Below, piece by piece: positions 32,752 to 44,297 of a DNA stretch of 64,000 bases; the stretch's first letter is position 1, and the number at the start of each line of letters is the position of its first letter. The DNA is taken from assembly GCA_029959085.1 (NCBI GenBank), contig JARWIR010000008.1:19268001-19332000 (forward strand), written 5' to 3'. A program made the position numbers and the translations under genes. The DNA is from Nemophila menziesii (lineage: Eukaryota > Streptophyta > Magnoliopsida > Boraginales > Hydrophyllaceae). The notes beneath the pieces were generated by a model. That model was not told the origin of the DNA. It saw only the letters and a program-made list of their open reading frames with translations, and searched no databases.

Positions 32752-34259
32752 TGGTGTGGCCTAAGGTGTGATAAAAAGATGTATAAAATAAGTGCAAATA
32801 AACACCGCGAGCTAACACGGTACTGCAAGTATTACAGGACGTATGCAAGTTTTAATGATAAGAAGATTCGTTCCTCAGGGACTGACGAAAGTTAGAGAGA
32901 ACTTATACAAATTATCAAGTGCAGATATGAAAGATATAAAAGATAATACGCTAGTAGGAAGAAGAGATAAACAAATATTTATTTGGTTTTTAAATAAGAA
33001 AACTAAACTACTAAATAAAAGATAGAAAATAAATAAAAGAAAAGAAGATAGTATGAAAGTTAGCTTGAGTTATTAGCATGCAATCCCCACTAGTTTTGCC
33101 GTTCTAAATATGTGAGGGTAAATTATGTAGTATTTCCCTAATCGGTCCCAATTCGCTATCGGTAGTTTAAAATAGGATTTACCTGTGTCAATAAGGCTTC
33201 CTAAGCAAACTTTTCCTGTAATTGGCCAATAGTCACAAGGACTAAACCATAGTGATTATCTAGCTAGGTTGGGTTGTCAGATCAGACCTAATACTAGACG
33301 TTATGTGCTAAACATGCAATTAAACACCGTTGTCAATGGTGACCTAATTACTAGATGGTAATTCTATATGGGTGCACTTCCACAAGAACACAGAATATAA
33401 ATCCAAACACATAAACAGAGAATAAAAACTATAATTCTATTTAAAACATTAAGTTCCCAAATTAGATAGATGTCAATCAAAACTAGGGTCATACATATAT
33501 GCTAAACACTCAAACTAAAAGGAATTAATTCATACTAAGAAGAGAAAAGAAAAGAATTACAAAATAAGAGGTTGAAGGAGACATAGTTGTTGCACAGCTC
33601 CTTCCAGACTTCTTCTCTTGTGTTGCAGCTTCCTCTTGGCCTTAGCGTCTGGCCAAGGATGATTTTAGAGTGTTAAGAGGCTGTATTTATAGGGTATAGG
33701 AAGACCTAATTCGTTTTCTTGATGGAGAAGGAAAGTAATAGACTCCTAGTCCAACTCAAATTCGTATGGAAATAAAGATAAACACTGCTAGACCGTTTTG
33801 AGCATATCTTTTTCGTTATTGGTCGGTTTGAGCTCCATAAGATACCAAAAGAATCGCAACAAAATTATCTTGCCCCTAAAGAAGGAAATTACCAAAATCG
33901 GCCTATTTCTTAGGTAAAAACGCATATCTTTAGACGTGTATGCAGAATCCCAGATTTTAGGCAGCTTTTCCTTTTCCATCTTTTTAGCTTTTGTTTCCTT
34001 ATCTCCAATTACCATGCAAATCTCTTTCCATAAGTTGTAATCTTTGACTTGGACTCTAATTAATCTCCATAATTATCTTTAAAGCTTAACACTAAATAAA
34101 CAATTAAACCCAATATGCTCTAAAAATATTATGTTACTATAACAAGACTCAAAAGAGGAAAGTGCACTAAATTAAGCTAAGATCGACCTATAAACTAGTA
34201 AATAAGCCTAAAATGATGTCTCTGAAGTATATTATATTATCACAAATGAGGAGACATCA
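32752..34259 (-). repeat. 3' LTR of the gag-only element (1508 bp)
   Basis: On plus it runs TGGTGTGGCC...GAGACATCA. By eye it differs from the other full LTR at roughly 25-30 positions out of 1508, with almost no indels. In element orientation the first 46 bases form an inverted repeat, TGATGTCTCC...AGAGACATCA. Confidence 0.88.
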
Positions 34260-34276
34260 AGACCCCCAACTCAAAG
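34260..34276 (-). other. Polypurine tract
   Basis: On the minus strand CTTTGAGTTGGGGGTCT lies directly upstream of the 3' LTR, the site where plus-strand DNA synthesis is primed. Similar tracts recur at 35670-35685 and 36418-36433. Confidence 0.75.
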
Positions 34277-36845
34277 TTGTATCGTCCCGATACAATAAAA
34301 GTAAAGAACAGTAGGGTAGTCAAGAAGAAGACGTAGGAGGAGGAGAATAAGAACAGAACACAATGAATGATCCTAGAGCAAAATATCTAAAAAGTCTCAT
34401 GTAGTAATGCTCAAGAAATAATGCACAAATATGCTTAATATACATGTAATCAACAATCCATAATTTCAAGTCCAGATTAATTTCGCAATGCCAGAAGGAG
34501 AGGATGATAACTTAGTTCATGTTAATGGCTATAAGTTGTTCATAGGTCCCAATATAGCATCCAATGATCCACTTACCTATTACCTAATAGCTTAATTGTT
34601 TCTCCATCTAGTAGTTAGAAATCCTAAGGTCTTTGGTTATAACGTGGCTTAAGGACGGGTGTGGTATATTTGGATAATGAAAAGTGAGCTTTTGGCTCTC
34701 TCCTCACTAGCCATCAACGAATCACCCTAGAGCTTGAGTTTTCACTCGAAGATGTTCTCACTCAACCCAATTGATTGATGCTTTTGATTTGCATCCCCAA
34801 TAATCCTAATTAAAACCTTTAGTGATGATTTACAAAATTCCACCTTGCCGGTCCGAATATATATTCTTTTCATATCAATTTATTTTTTATATAGCTATGA
34901 CTCTCTTTTTGATGTTCGAGATATCACGCTATTTTTTATATATATATATTCTTTCTTTTTATGCCCTTGTTGGCAAATTTAGCTCGTAGCTTCTTTTTTA
35001 TTCACTATTACCCCGGCAAAGGGTTACAATAAATACTTTTCATCATCAATAAAAATCACAAATATAATTCCCAAAACCCAATGTTCCCTAATGATGAAAC
35101 CCACCACCCCAAACTCAAGCTCTAAAACGAGTTGTCTCAGGTTTTGCGATTCGAGTGCGGGTCATATAGATAAGTCCTACAAAGTAGGGTATGGATTATA
35201 ATGTGTTCCAATAAAAAGGCTTAGAAAGGCTCAGAGGGGTTAAGACGGATAAATAACAATAATCAAATAAAAGGGTGAGAAAGTATAACGCTTCAAGTGT
35301 TTTATCATGAAAGAACTGCCTTAGTCATTTTTCTAACTACCGGATTTCGTTACGTTTTCATTATTAGTTCATAGACAAGTGGGTTTTCAACTAATTTCAA
35401 ACCTCACGTTCTACACACCAAATAATTTCCCTAAGTTTCAACATACTTCTTAGCATTTCTCATTAACTTTTCTATCTTTTATTTCCTGTTTTTCTACATG
35501 CATCTAAACAAACTTATGACATCTTTCAAAAACATACTACCTACTATCATTAACTTAATAAAATCATGCTCAAATAGGTACATTCAACATATTCTATGCC
35601 TAATTCAACCCAAATTTTTTTTTAAATTTTATGTAAAAACAAAAAGGAAGATGAGGACAACGAATCCCCACCCCCAACTCAAAAGTGAGCCGTGTCCCCA
35701 CGACTCGAAAAAGACTCAAGAAAAATAAAATTTAAAATTAGCACACATATTGCACATAAAGAAATGGTAGGGAAGAAAGAAAACATACTCTTCGAGGCTA
35801 TTACCTCGCCTTATCGATACTCGGATTAAATCTAATGTATCTTCTTCACCCAACTTCTTATTTGCTTTTCGTTCAGGACACGTGATCATAATAGGATATT
35901 GCATTATATAACGTCATGGGAGAGATCGAAAATTCGTATCACCTCCTCATAGATCAACTGTGCCACATCTTCCTCTTCTTCTCACAAATTACAATTCACA
36001 AAAAGAACGTTTTTAGAACGTCTTACCATTACGTAGACCAACCCAATCTTTCCAAATCTCCATGAATCTTCATGTATTCTCCTTCAACTTCTTCTTCAAA
36101 TACTTTCTCATAAGCAAAAGGTAGTTCCTTTAATTGTTTCTTCGGAGAAGCTATCATGGCCATTGAAGCTTTCTCTTTTTCTTCGGGTGTAGAGTCTTTG
36201 ATCTATAGAGGTTGTGTTGTCTTCTTCACTGAAGTTGGAATCTTTTTTCTCATTGAATTAACACAGCATGCTAACCTCTCTTCCCTTGACTTGTTTTACC
36301 CTTTGAATGGAACTAGAACCTTTCTTACTTGATTTCTTCTCAATAAAATCCAATACCTTGATTTTCTTCATCTCCCTTACAGTAGATAATGTTCATGTTC
36401 TCTTAATGATCTCAATTGACCCCCAACTCAAAGCTTTAACCACTCTTGAAATTTGAAACTCTTGATTATTGGTTGTACAAGCTTTATTTGGGTTAGGAAA
36501 GGTGATTTGATGATGATTCTCTATGTGGGTAAGATGGATTCTTCATGGATTGTATGTATTTAAGAAATTGTAGGATGAATTTTTGAATTTAAGCTTTTGA
36601 TTCTTGGATTCAAGGTGTTTTGGTATGATGTGGGTGGTTGAATCTTCCTTGTAATGATGTAGAGAATAGATTTGATGTGTTTTCATGGTGATTGGGTAGT
36701 GTTTTGATGATTGGTGAAGGTTTTTATGAGCTCTAATGGAGTTGGGAGAGTTTTGGAGAAGAGAAGTAGGCTTAAGGTTTATAAAATTCGGAATTAAAAG
36801 CTTCATTCCTCCTTTATACACCCAAACCCGTAACTCTCTCTCTCT
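34277..36845 (-). other. Long noncoding 3' interior of the gag-only element
   Basis: No coding domain found. The part 34480-35300 aligns with 63160-63950 in the second element of this family (shared blocks such as gtgagcttttggctctctcctcac and cggcaaagggttacaa), so it is a family feature, not random filler. Bases 36000-36540 have weak minus-strand frames without recognisable motifs. Confidence 0.6.
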
Positions 36846-37210
36846 TTGGCGGCGCCGTGCGGACCATGCTGCGGACCATGGGGTGTACCGCGGGGTACAC
36901 CGCAACATCTGATGGTCGAATTTTTTTTTACCCACTGGATAATACCCGTGGTACAACCCCGCGGCACGTTTTTTACTCTGCAGACCATGGCGCGGTGTAC
37001 CGCGGGGGTAGTCCGTGGCTTCTACGTCAAAATACCCGTGGCACCTACCCCGTGGCACGTGTTGACCTGCGGACCAGGGCACGGTGCATGGGGTAGTCCG
37101 CGGGGAAATGTTTCTCGGTTCCTGGACACGACCCGTGACTCCACCCGTGGTACGGGTTTTGACCTGTGGTATACCGCGGCTGAGGTCCGGTATACCGCAC
37201 CCCTGCTACA
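36846..37210. repeat. GC-rich block of degenerate ccgcggtacc-type palindromes
   Basis: Repeated variants of gtaccgcgg, ccgcggcacg, gcggaccatgg and accgcggggtacaccgc in both orientations over about 360 bases, in a region otherwise very AT-rich. Frames cross it on both strands because stop codons are rare in such sequence. Confidence 0.7.
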
Positions 37211-37431
37211 GTTTTTTTCGAAAATTTTTGTTCACCTTCCCTAACTCGATTTCTCCAATACCTAATCATCAAAAACACTAATACCTTCCTCAAATATGCA
37301 ATATCAACTAAAATTAACTAAACTAAACATAAATTAAAAACTGGAAACGTAAAAACATAAAAGAAATTACGGGTTGTCTCCCGTTTAGCACTTTTGTTTA
37401 ACGCCTTTCAAAGTTAGACGTGTTACCTCGA

Positions 37432-38586
37432 TTAAGGCTGACGAAATTTCCACCCTTTGCCTTTAATTCCCACGAATTTTTTAGCTCGATTCTTCATAAT
37501 CATGGATGGTTTCATCCAAGATTTCGTGGGAAGGGGTGAATCTGGTGATAACTCTATTTCAATTGTAGCATTACACTCCTCTGGTAATCCATTCATCTCG
37601 AATCTTAGTTTGTTAGAAAGAATGTCCTTCATGAATTGACCGTATTTTGACATTCTTGTGAGAGCTTCTACAAACGGGCTGCTGATCTTTAACTTGTTCA
37701 TCATGTCAACGAACTTCTTGAATTCCAGGTCATTGTCCTTTCTGACATGTGAAGGGAATGGTGGAGGAGGACATGTGTTGGTTACCACTGGGTTCTCTTT
37801 CTTTTCTGGTGTCTTCTCTTGGAAACTTTTTTGTTCAACTACCTCTTCGACCTTATCTTCTGTTGTTTTTTCTCCCCCCATTTCTGGAATAGGGACTGGT
37901 TCTGGTTCTGGTCTTGGTGGAGGTAGTTGTTTTCCACTTCCTAATTCAACTGCATGACAAACTTTGTTTTCTGGAGCACTAGTATCACTTCGGAGTTGCC
38001 TTTCTGCAAGGATTTTAGTTTTTTCCACCATTTGTGACACTGTCCGCACCTTCTTCATAAGCGCACTCTGTGAGTCTTGGGATTCCTGCTGGCGACTCTC
38101 CATCTTTTCGATTAGGTTCATCATCTTAGCCATGCTTGAATTCAAACTCGGAGTTTGTTCTTGTATGGTTTGCTGCATTGAATAAGGAGGTGGTTCTTGA
38201 TAAGCTTCATTATAAATCGGCTCTTCTTGATAGATAGGTTGTGGAGGATAGTAAGATTGTGGTCGTGGTTGATAATAATCATCATAATAATGGTTATTAT
38301 GATAATACGTCTGTTGATCTCCGACCCAATTGTAACTCTGTGGGAGTTGATACTCAGCGTAATTTCCTTGGGATTGATAATAACCATCATAATAATGGTC
38401 TCTTTGATAAGGCATGAAGGAAATTGAGGCTGGATTGTTCATGCAATGTCCCCACGAGTGATCTCTTGCTCCACAACTAGGACCTGAAGGTGATGTATGT
38501 ACTAGATTCCTCCGAGCTAGTTTTCGCGATTGTTCTCGTAGTTCCTCAAGTTGCTGGCTTAACTCCTTGAGCTTTAGAGATTCCAT
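37432..38586 (-). CDS. Gag-like protein of the Athila/Tat-like element (384 codons)
   Basis: Intact frame. An N-terminal coiled-coil-like stretch (LKELSQQLEELREQSRKLA) is followed by a truncated zinc-knuckle-like SCGARDHSWGHC (CX4HX4C, with the expected preceding Cys absent). Then come a Tyr/Gln/Pro-rich region (about residues 60-140), a Glu/Lys/Pro-rich linker, and a C-terminal domain with KKFVDMMNKLKISSPFVEAL and YGQFMKDILSNK. This last part matches the conserved segment before protease in Athila-type gag (pattern F..F...KL.I..PF.EAL..M..Y..FMK.ILS.K). It ends without protease. The ATG at 38586 is the first in frame and lies 164 bases from the primer-binding site. Confidence 0.8.
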   Translation of the reverse strand: MESLKLKELSQQLEELREQSRKLARRNLVHTSPSGPSCGARDHSWGHCMNNPASISFMPYQRDHYYDGYYQSQGNYAEYQLPQSYNWVGDQQTYYHNNHYYDDYYQPRPQSYYPPQPIYQEEPIYNEAYQEPPPYSMQQTIQEQTPSLNSSMAKMMNLIEKMESRQQESQDSQSALMKKVRTVSQMVEKTKILAERQLRSDTSAPENKVCHAVELGSGKQLPPPRPEPEPVPIPEMGGEKTTEDKVEEVVEQKSFQEKTPEKKENPVVTNTCPPPPFPSHVRKDNDLEFKKFVDMMNKLKISSPFVEALTRMSKYGQFMKDILSNKLRFEMNGLPEECNATIEIELSPDSPLPTKSWMKPSMIMKNRAKKFVGIKGKGWKFRQP

Positions 38587-38749
38587 CTTATATTAGCTTC
38601 TTCAGGATCTAATAACACGAAACCTTTATCTCCTAATAAATCTGCTTTCGCCTAAAAAAATATGTAAAACAAAAACTAAAAAGAAAAGCGTAAAATAGAA
38701 CTAACTAAAATAAAAGCATAAGATAATTGCACAAGGACTAACGATGTAG

Positions 38750-38767
38750 TCCCCGGCAGCGGCGCCA
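38750..38767 (-). other. Primer-binding site (tRNA-Asp-like)
   Basis: On the minus strand TGGCGCCGCTGCCGGGGA, six bases after the end of the 5' LTR (CACCA AGTTTT). It resembles the complement of a tRNA-Asp 3' end and is the type known in Athila/Tat lineages. It sets the element's orientation. Confidence 0.75.
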
Positions 38768-38773
38768 AAAACT

Positions 38774-40281
38774 TGGTGTGGCCTAAGGTGTGATAAAAAG
38801 ATATATAAAATAAGTGCAAATAAACACTCTGAGCTAACACGGTACTGCAAGTATTACAGGACGTATGCAAGTTTTAATGATAAGAAGATTCGTTCCTCAG
38901 GGACTGACGAAAGTTAGAGAGAACTTATGCAAATTATCAAGTGCAGATATGAAAGATAGAAAAGATAATACGCTAGTAGGAAGAAGAGATAAACAAATAT
39001 TTATTTGGTTTTTAAATAAGAAAACTAAACTACTAAATAAAAGACAGAAAATAAATAAAAGAAAAGAAGATAGTATGAAAGTTAGCTTGAATTATTAGCA
39101 TGCAATCCCCACTAGTTTTGCCGTTCTAAACATGTGAGGGTAAATTATGTAGTATTTCCCTAATCGGTCCCAATTCGCTATCGGTAGTTTAAAATATGAT
39201 TTACCTGTGTCAATAAGGCTTCCTAAGCAAACTTTTCCTGTAATTGGCCAATAGTCACAAGGACTAAACCATAGTGATTATCTAGCTAGGTTGGGTTGTC
39301 AGATCAGACCTAATACTAGACGTTATGTGCTAAACATGCAATTAAACACCGTTGTCAATGGTGACCTAATTACTAGATGGTAATTCTATATGGGTGCACT
39401 TCCACAAGAACACAGAATATAAATCCAAACACATAAACAGAGAATAAAAACTATAATTCTATTTAAAACATTAAGTTCCCAAATTAGATAGATGTCAATC
39501 AAAACTAGGGTCATACATATATGCTAAAGACTCAAACTAAAAGGAATTAATTCATACTAAGAAGAGAAAAGAAAAGAATTACAAAATAAGAGGTTGAAGG
39601 AGACATAGTTGTTGCACAAGCTCCTTCCAGACTTCTTCTCTTGTGTTGCAGCTTCCTCTTGGCCTTAGGGTCTGGCCAAGGATGATTTTAGAGTGTTAAG
39701 AGGCTGTATTTATAGGGTATAGGAAGACCTAATTCGTTTTCTTGAAGGAGAAGGAAAGTAATAGACTCCTAGTCCAACTCAAATTCGTATGGAAATAAAG
39801 ATAAACACTGCTGGACCGTTTTGAGCATATCTTCTTCGTTATTGGTCGGTTTGAGCTCCATAAGATACCAAAAGAATCGCAACAGAATTATCTTGCCCCT
39901 AGAGAAGGAAATTACCAAAATCGCCTATTTCTTAGTTAAAAACGCACATCTTTAGACGTGTATGCAGAATCCAAGATTTTAGGCAGCTTTTCCTTTTCCA
40001 TCTTTTTAGCTTTTGTTTCCTTATCTCCAATTACCATGCAAATCTCTTTCCATAAGTTGTAATCTTTGACTTGGACTTTAATCAATCTCCATAATTATCT
40101 TTAAAGCTTCACATTAAATAAACAATTAAACCCAATATGCTCTAAAAATATTATGTTACTAAATCAAGACTCAAAATAGGAAAGTGCACTAAATTAAGCT
40201 AAGATCGACCTATAAACTAGTAAATAAGCCTAAAATGATGTCTCTGAAGTATATTATATTATCACAAATGAGGAGACATCA
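38774..40281 (-). repeat. Full 5' LTR of the gag-only element (1508 bp)
   Basis: Same length as the 3' LTR and nearly identical to it. On its outer side it is followed not by host DNA but by the family's polypurine tract (40282-40298) and 3' interior. Confidence 0.88.
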
Positions 40282-40505
40282 AGACCCCCAACTCAAAGTT
40301 GTATCGTCCCGATACAATAAAAGTAAAGAACAGTAGGGTAGTCAAGAAGAAGACGTAGGAGGAGGAGAATAAGAACAGAACACAATGAATGATCCTAGAG
40401 CAAAATATCTAAAAAGTCTCATGTAGTAATGCTCAAGAAATAATGCACAAATATGCTTAATATACATGTAATCAACAATCCATAATCACAAATGAGGAGA
40501 CATCA
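40282..40505 (-). repeat. Relic: 3' interior with polypurine tract plus LTR terminus
   Basis: 40282-40484 matches 34260-34462 almost base for base (agacccccaactcaaagttg to caacaatccata). It then switches to atcacaaatgaggagacatca (40485-40505), the 5' terminus of the LTR, which directly abuts the aacac target duplication. Confidence 0.85.
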
Positions 40506-42545
40506 AACACGAGTTATTTTTTTAACTCCACGATTAAGCGGAGCAACATTAACCAGATTTGCGGTATTAAAATAATAATAATGAGTGGACGGATGACCAA
40601 GATGAAATAAAAGAAATCATTCGAAATCATTACATAAACATGTTTTAAAATAATCTGGTAGAAGGTATCGAGGCGGTTGTATGTCATATTCCGAATAAAA
40701 TATCTTAGTCGATGAATGATGATTTGATTAAAATCCCTGACATTGAGGAAATGAAAACGCTGTTTTTAGTATGTCGGGGTCCAAAGCTCCGGGTCCGGAT
40801 GGTTTATTCGGCAAATTCATTCAAGAATTATGGGATGTTCTTAAGGAGGATATTCATAATCTCGTTACCGATTTATTTTCTTTTAAATGAAAGGAGAATC
40901 TTAGGAATCAGTTGCAGACTATAGACCAATTGCATGTATCAACTCCATTTTACAAAATTATCGCAAAAATTCTTGTCCTACGCCTTCAACCGTTAGTGGA
41001 TGATATTATTTCGCCTACGCAGTTGACATTTATTAAAGGATGGAGTATCCAAGACAATATTCTCATTGACCGAGAAATCTCTTTTTTTCTTAAATTTTAA
41101 AAAAATGATCGAGGAAACATTTCGCCGCAATAAAAAATGATATGGAAAGGCTTACGACCAGGTGAATTGGTCTTTACTCATTTAGCTGCTTAAATGTCTT
41201 GGCTTTTGTGAGAAATTGAGGAATTTGATTTTTTAACTGTATATTTACAGTTTCGATGCAAGTTAAAGTTAACGGCGAAATACTTAATATCTTTAAACCG
41301 GCTCAAGGAATCCGGCAAGGTGACCCACTTTCACGTCTTCTTTTCTCGGTGTTGACAGAAGTGCTTAGCGGGCACATCAATTTTCATTGTTGAGAGGGTA
41401 AAATCATAGGCATTTAAATTGCTAGAAATTGCCCAAGACTTTCTCATCTTCTTTTCGATGATGATGCGTTATTCTTTATGGAAGCAAATTTTAACGAATT
41501 TGATAATTTCAAACTTTTTCTTGAATCATATTGTCGAGCGCCCAGACATAAGATAAACCTTTATAAATTAGTTATGCTATTCAACAATGGAAATTCTGAG
41601 TCCACTAAAAATCTTTTATCGGAATCTCTGAATATTCGATATACAGACTCGTTGGGAAAATATCTTGGTATTCCTCCCAGCCTTAAACGATCAAACGCAG
41701 AAAACCTAAATTATATTAAGGATAGATTTTATAGTAAATCCGCAAGCTAGATCACTAATCTTCTTTCAGACGGAGGTAAAGAAATCCTGATTAAAGGCGT
41801 TTTACAAGCAATTCCGAATTATGCTATGTCAAATTTTGAAATCCTCAAGGTTCTTTGTAATTAAATGACTCCTTTGTTGCAAACTTCTGGTGGGATTCAA
41901 CAAATCGAAAGAGAATTCACTAGGTAGCCTGGAAAAAGTTGCTAAATCCAAAGCGATTGGAGGTCTCGGCTAACATTGCATAACTGGCTAACCAAGTTTT
42001 GAGAATTCTCAATAATCCCGAGTCATTGGTGGCGAAAGTCTTAAATGGAATTTACCACCCAAATTCTAACTTTTGGAATGCCCAACTCGGACAAAAAAGG
42101 TCATGGTGCTGGGCAAGTATCTTCAAAGGACTTCAATTGTTAAAAAAAAGAATGTTGTTAGCAAATCGGAAATGAATTAATTGCAAATATATGGAATGAC
42201 TCTTGGATTGGACCACGAATGAAAAAACTAGAGGGGGATAATGTCACGAAAGTTGATGACTTATTTAATGACAGCTAGGAGGGATGGAATTCCCAACTTA
42301 TTAGAGAAATATGCAATGAAAGAGAAAAATCAGAGATACTAAAATATCAATTATGCATCTTGATAGAGAGGACAAAATCATTTGGCCTTACTCAGAAGAT
42401 GGGAATTTTATGACAAAGTCAGGATATCACTGTCTTGTGAATAAATAAATTGCTAATGAACCTCAATTATCAATTGTTGGTGAAAGGAAAAATAATACGA
42501 GGTTATGGCCAACAATATGGTACTCTAATGTTGCACTCTTTAAAA
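40506..42545 (+). pseudogene. LINE-3 ORF2, 3' part: RT and zf-RVT region, decayed, 3'-truncated
   Basis: Continues LINE-3 after the LTR element. Recognisable pieces parallel to LINE-1: MNDDLIKIPDIEEMK, SKAPGPDG in a shifted frame near 40780, FYKIIAKILVLRLQPL, FIKGWSIQDNIL, YDQVNW near 41160, RQGDPLS near 41315, LLFDDDALFF near 41450 (FADD changed to FDDD), LGKYLGIPPSLKRS. It runs to a TKSGYH-like stretch near 42420 and is lost at about 42545, where copia sequence starts; RNase H and tail are missing. Confidence 0.75.
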
Positions 42546-42953
42546 CTTTGATTAGGTTTTGTCTCATCTGGTTTACTAGTAAGATTTTTAACGAGATAAC
42601 ATCAAATGCATATGTGAAAAATACCCACCAGGTTATTTGAAAAAGAATGGTGTATAAAATTATATTATCGTACTTGATTTTTCTTTCTTTTTCCGTAGAC
42701 CTGTCATGCTTTAGGTGGGTATCGTATTCGCCAAATACCTTAGTATCAGTTGATATTGTATCCATAATATGAGGTCTCTTTATGATTAATTTTAAGTTTT
42801 GTTTATGTGTTGTATTCTTTTTTCGAGCATTGATATTTGAGCAAGTTTTTTGGGTATCTATCCTATTAAATCTTTTTCAAGTACGTTCGGTATTTCATTT
42901 ATTTAGACAATTCTTTTCCTTAATCTGGAACACGAGGTTATCTCTACTACAAC
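42546..42953 (+). repeat. Copia 3' UTR and LTR remnant, part 1
   Basis: 42548-42640 has the copia 3'-noncoding motif (gtctcatctggtttactagtaag...ttaacgag). A putative LTR start, TGGTGTATAAAATT, is at about 42651. The LTR matches the split LTR at 1531-1605 and 7945-8100, and is interrupted at 42953 by a hAT-type element. Confidence 0.6.
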
Positions 42954-43552
42954 TAGGGATGGCAACGCTTCAGTTTTAAAAAAAAAAACTCAAAATATCA
43001 TAACCATAACCGTTTATTTTATTAAAAACCATATCCTTACGATTTTAACATTAGTAACACATTTCAAAACCATAACCGTATTATTCAGTTTCGGTTTTTT
43101 AAACGGTCTTGCGATGGTTAACCATAACCAAATGATAATTCAAAAATATATTGATTTTCGTAAAATCAAACGACACATATAAGAAAAATATCTGAGGCAT
43201 ATAAAATATTGCGTTGATCTTTGATTAAATTGCATATTTATTATTTAGTTTGTTAAATCTAGTATATAAATTTTGGTTAGATTTTCAAAATATTTAATTT
43301 AACCTAGATTATAAAATATGAAACTATATATGATAATAAACAGTTTTCGGTTATTTGATTTTAATTTTATCTAAAACTACAATTTAACGATTTTAACCAT
43401 CAGTTATATTTTTCAAAATCATAACCTTATGGTTTTAACCACGGTTATGTAATTCGGTTTTTAATTAGTTCGATTATTATCTGTTTAATTTTTAAACCAT
43501 AACCATTTTTTTTTTTTCCAAAAGCTTATAACCATAACCATTGATATCTCTA
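42954..43552. mobile_element. Non-autonomous hAT-type element (599 bp)
   Basis: Terminal inverted repeats are TAGGGATGGCAA on the left and TAGAGATATCAA (inverted right end). The 8-bp duplication is actacaac (42946-42953) and gctacaac (43553-43560), one mismatch. The inside is rich in aaccataacc-type runs in both orientations. No transposase. The related repeat at 19640-20095 reads straight through this point (ctctactacagag...cttgaatttagaatc), so it supplies an empty site. Confidence 0.82.
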
Positions 43553-43560
43553 GCTACAAC

Positions 43561-43898
43561 GTGATTTCTTGAATTTAGAATCAAATTTGACCAAAGAAAA
43601 GAATTTAGAATCAAAGAATCTTCACCCTATATTTTAGGAAGGCATGTGTCTTATGTAAATAAATAAATTCATTATCTGTCTCGTGGCTTCTTAAATTCTG
43701 TATTGTTTTCTTAAATTTTCGTTGGTGTTAAATTCTTAATTGTTGTGGATCCTTGATTACTGGCTCTTTTTGTGAGCCACTAGCTTTGACCAATCCCGTA
43801 TTACTAATAAATTGTCAAGAGGTACGTGAAAATTTGAAACAAACCTTATGAAATGTACATTTAGACGTTTGACCCCACCTGACCAATCAGGTCAAGTA
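43561..43898 (+). repeat. Copia-LTR-related repeat, part 2
   Basis: Continues the repeat from 42953: gtgatttcttgaatttagaatc ... ggctctttttgtgagccactagctttgacc ... accaatcaggtcaagta. Contains the hairpin-like ggctc...gagcc. Broken at 43898 by the next hAT-type element. Confidence 0.6.
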
Positions 43899-44252
43899 TA
43901 GGGGTGAGCACGGGTCGGGTTTACCCGGGTTGGGGTCTAGGGTAAGGGTAGGGTAATATTGGAAAGTGGTAAATGTTGGAGGGTAAACCCGTGTTAATGG
44001 TAAAATAAAAATTACCACGGGTTAAGACGAGTTAACTAACGGGTTACTCGGGTTTTACCCTTGGTAAAATTCATAATTTAATCACAATAAAAAACATAAA
44101 ACCAAATAAAGTTTAAATGCTACTATTCAATTAAAAGAATTTTTGTTCTTCAAAATAAAGTACATATTAGGTAAAATTCAAAGAAGAGACGAGGATAAAA
44201 TTTCGGTGAACAAAGTAGCCAAATGTGTCAAATGGCCCGGTCTTGACCATAT

Positions 44253-44297
<45 letters not shown>

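Larger units (their letters stand above)
32752..40505 (-). mobile_element. Athila/Tat-like LTR retrotransposon, gag-only, with an extra LTR relic
   Basis: On the minus strand, from right to left: a 21-bp LTR terminus (40505-40485), about 203 bp of 3' internal sequence, a full LTR (40281-38774), a primer-binding site (38767-38750), one long gag-like ORF (38586-37432), long noncoding DNA, a polypurine tract (34276-34260) and a full LTR (34259-32752). Protease, RT and integrase are absent, so it must have moved with help from an autonomous relative. A 5-bp duplication (aacac) flanks the whole structure, including the extra relic. Confidence 0.85.

Noticed and set aside
32843..33025. Short frame MQVLMIRRFVPQG, repeated at 38865-39098
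   Set aside because: Both copies lie inside the two LTRs; it is repeated only because the LTRs are.
36543..37082. 179-codon minus-strand frame, and several plus-strand frames over the same bases
   Set aside because: The frames are kept open by the GC-rich repeat block with few stop triplets; no domain, and overlapping frames exist on both strands.
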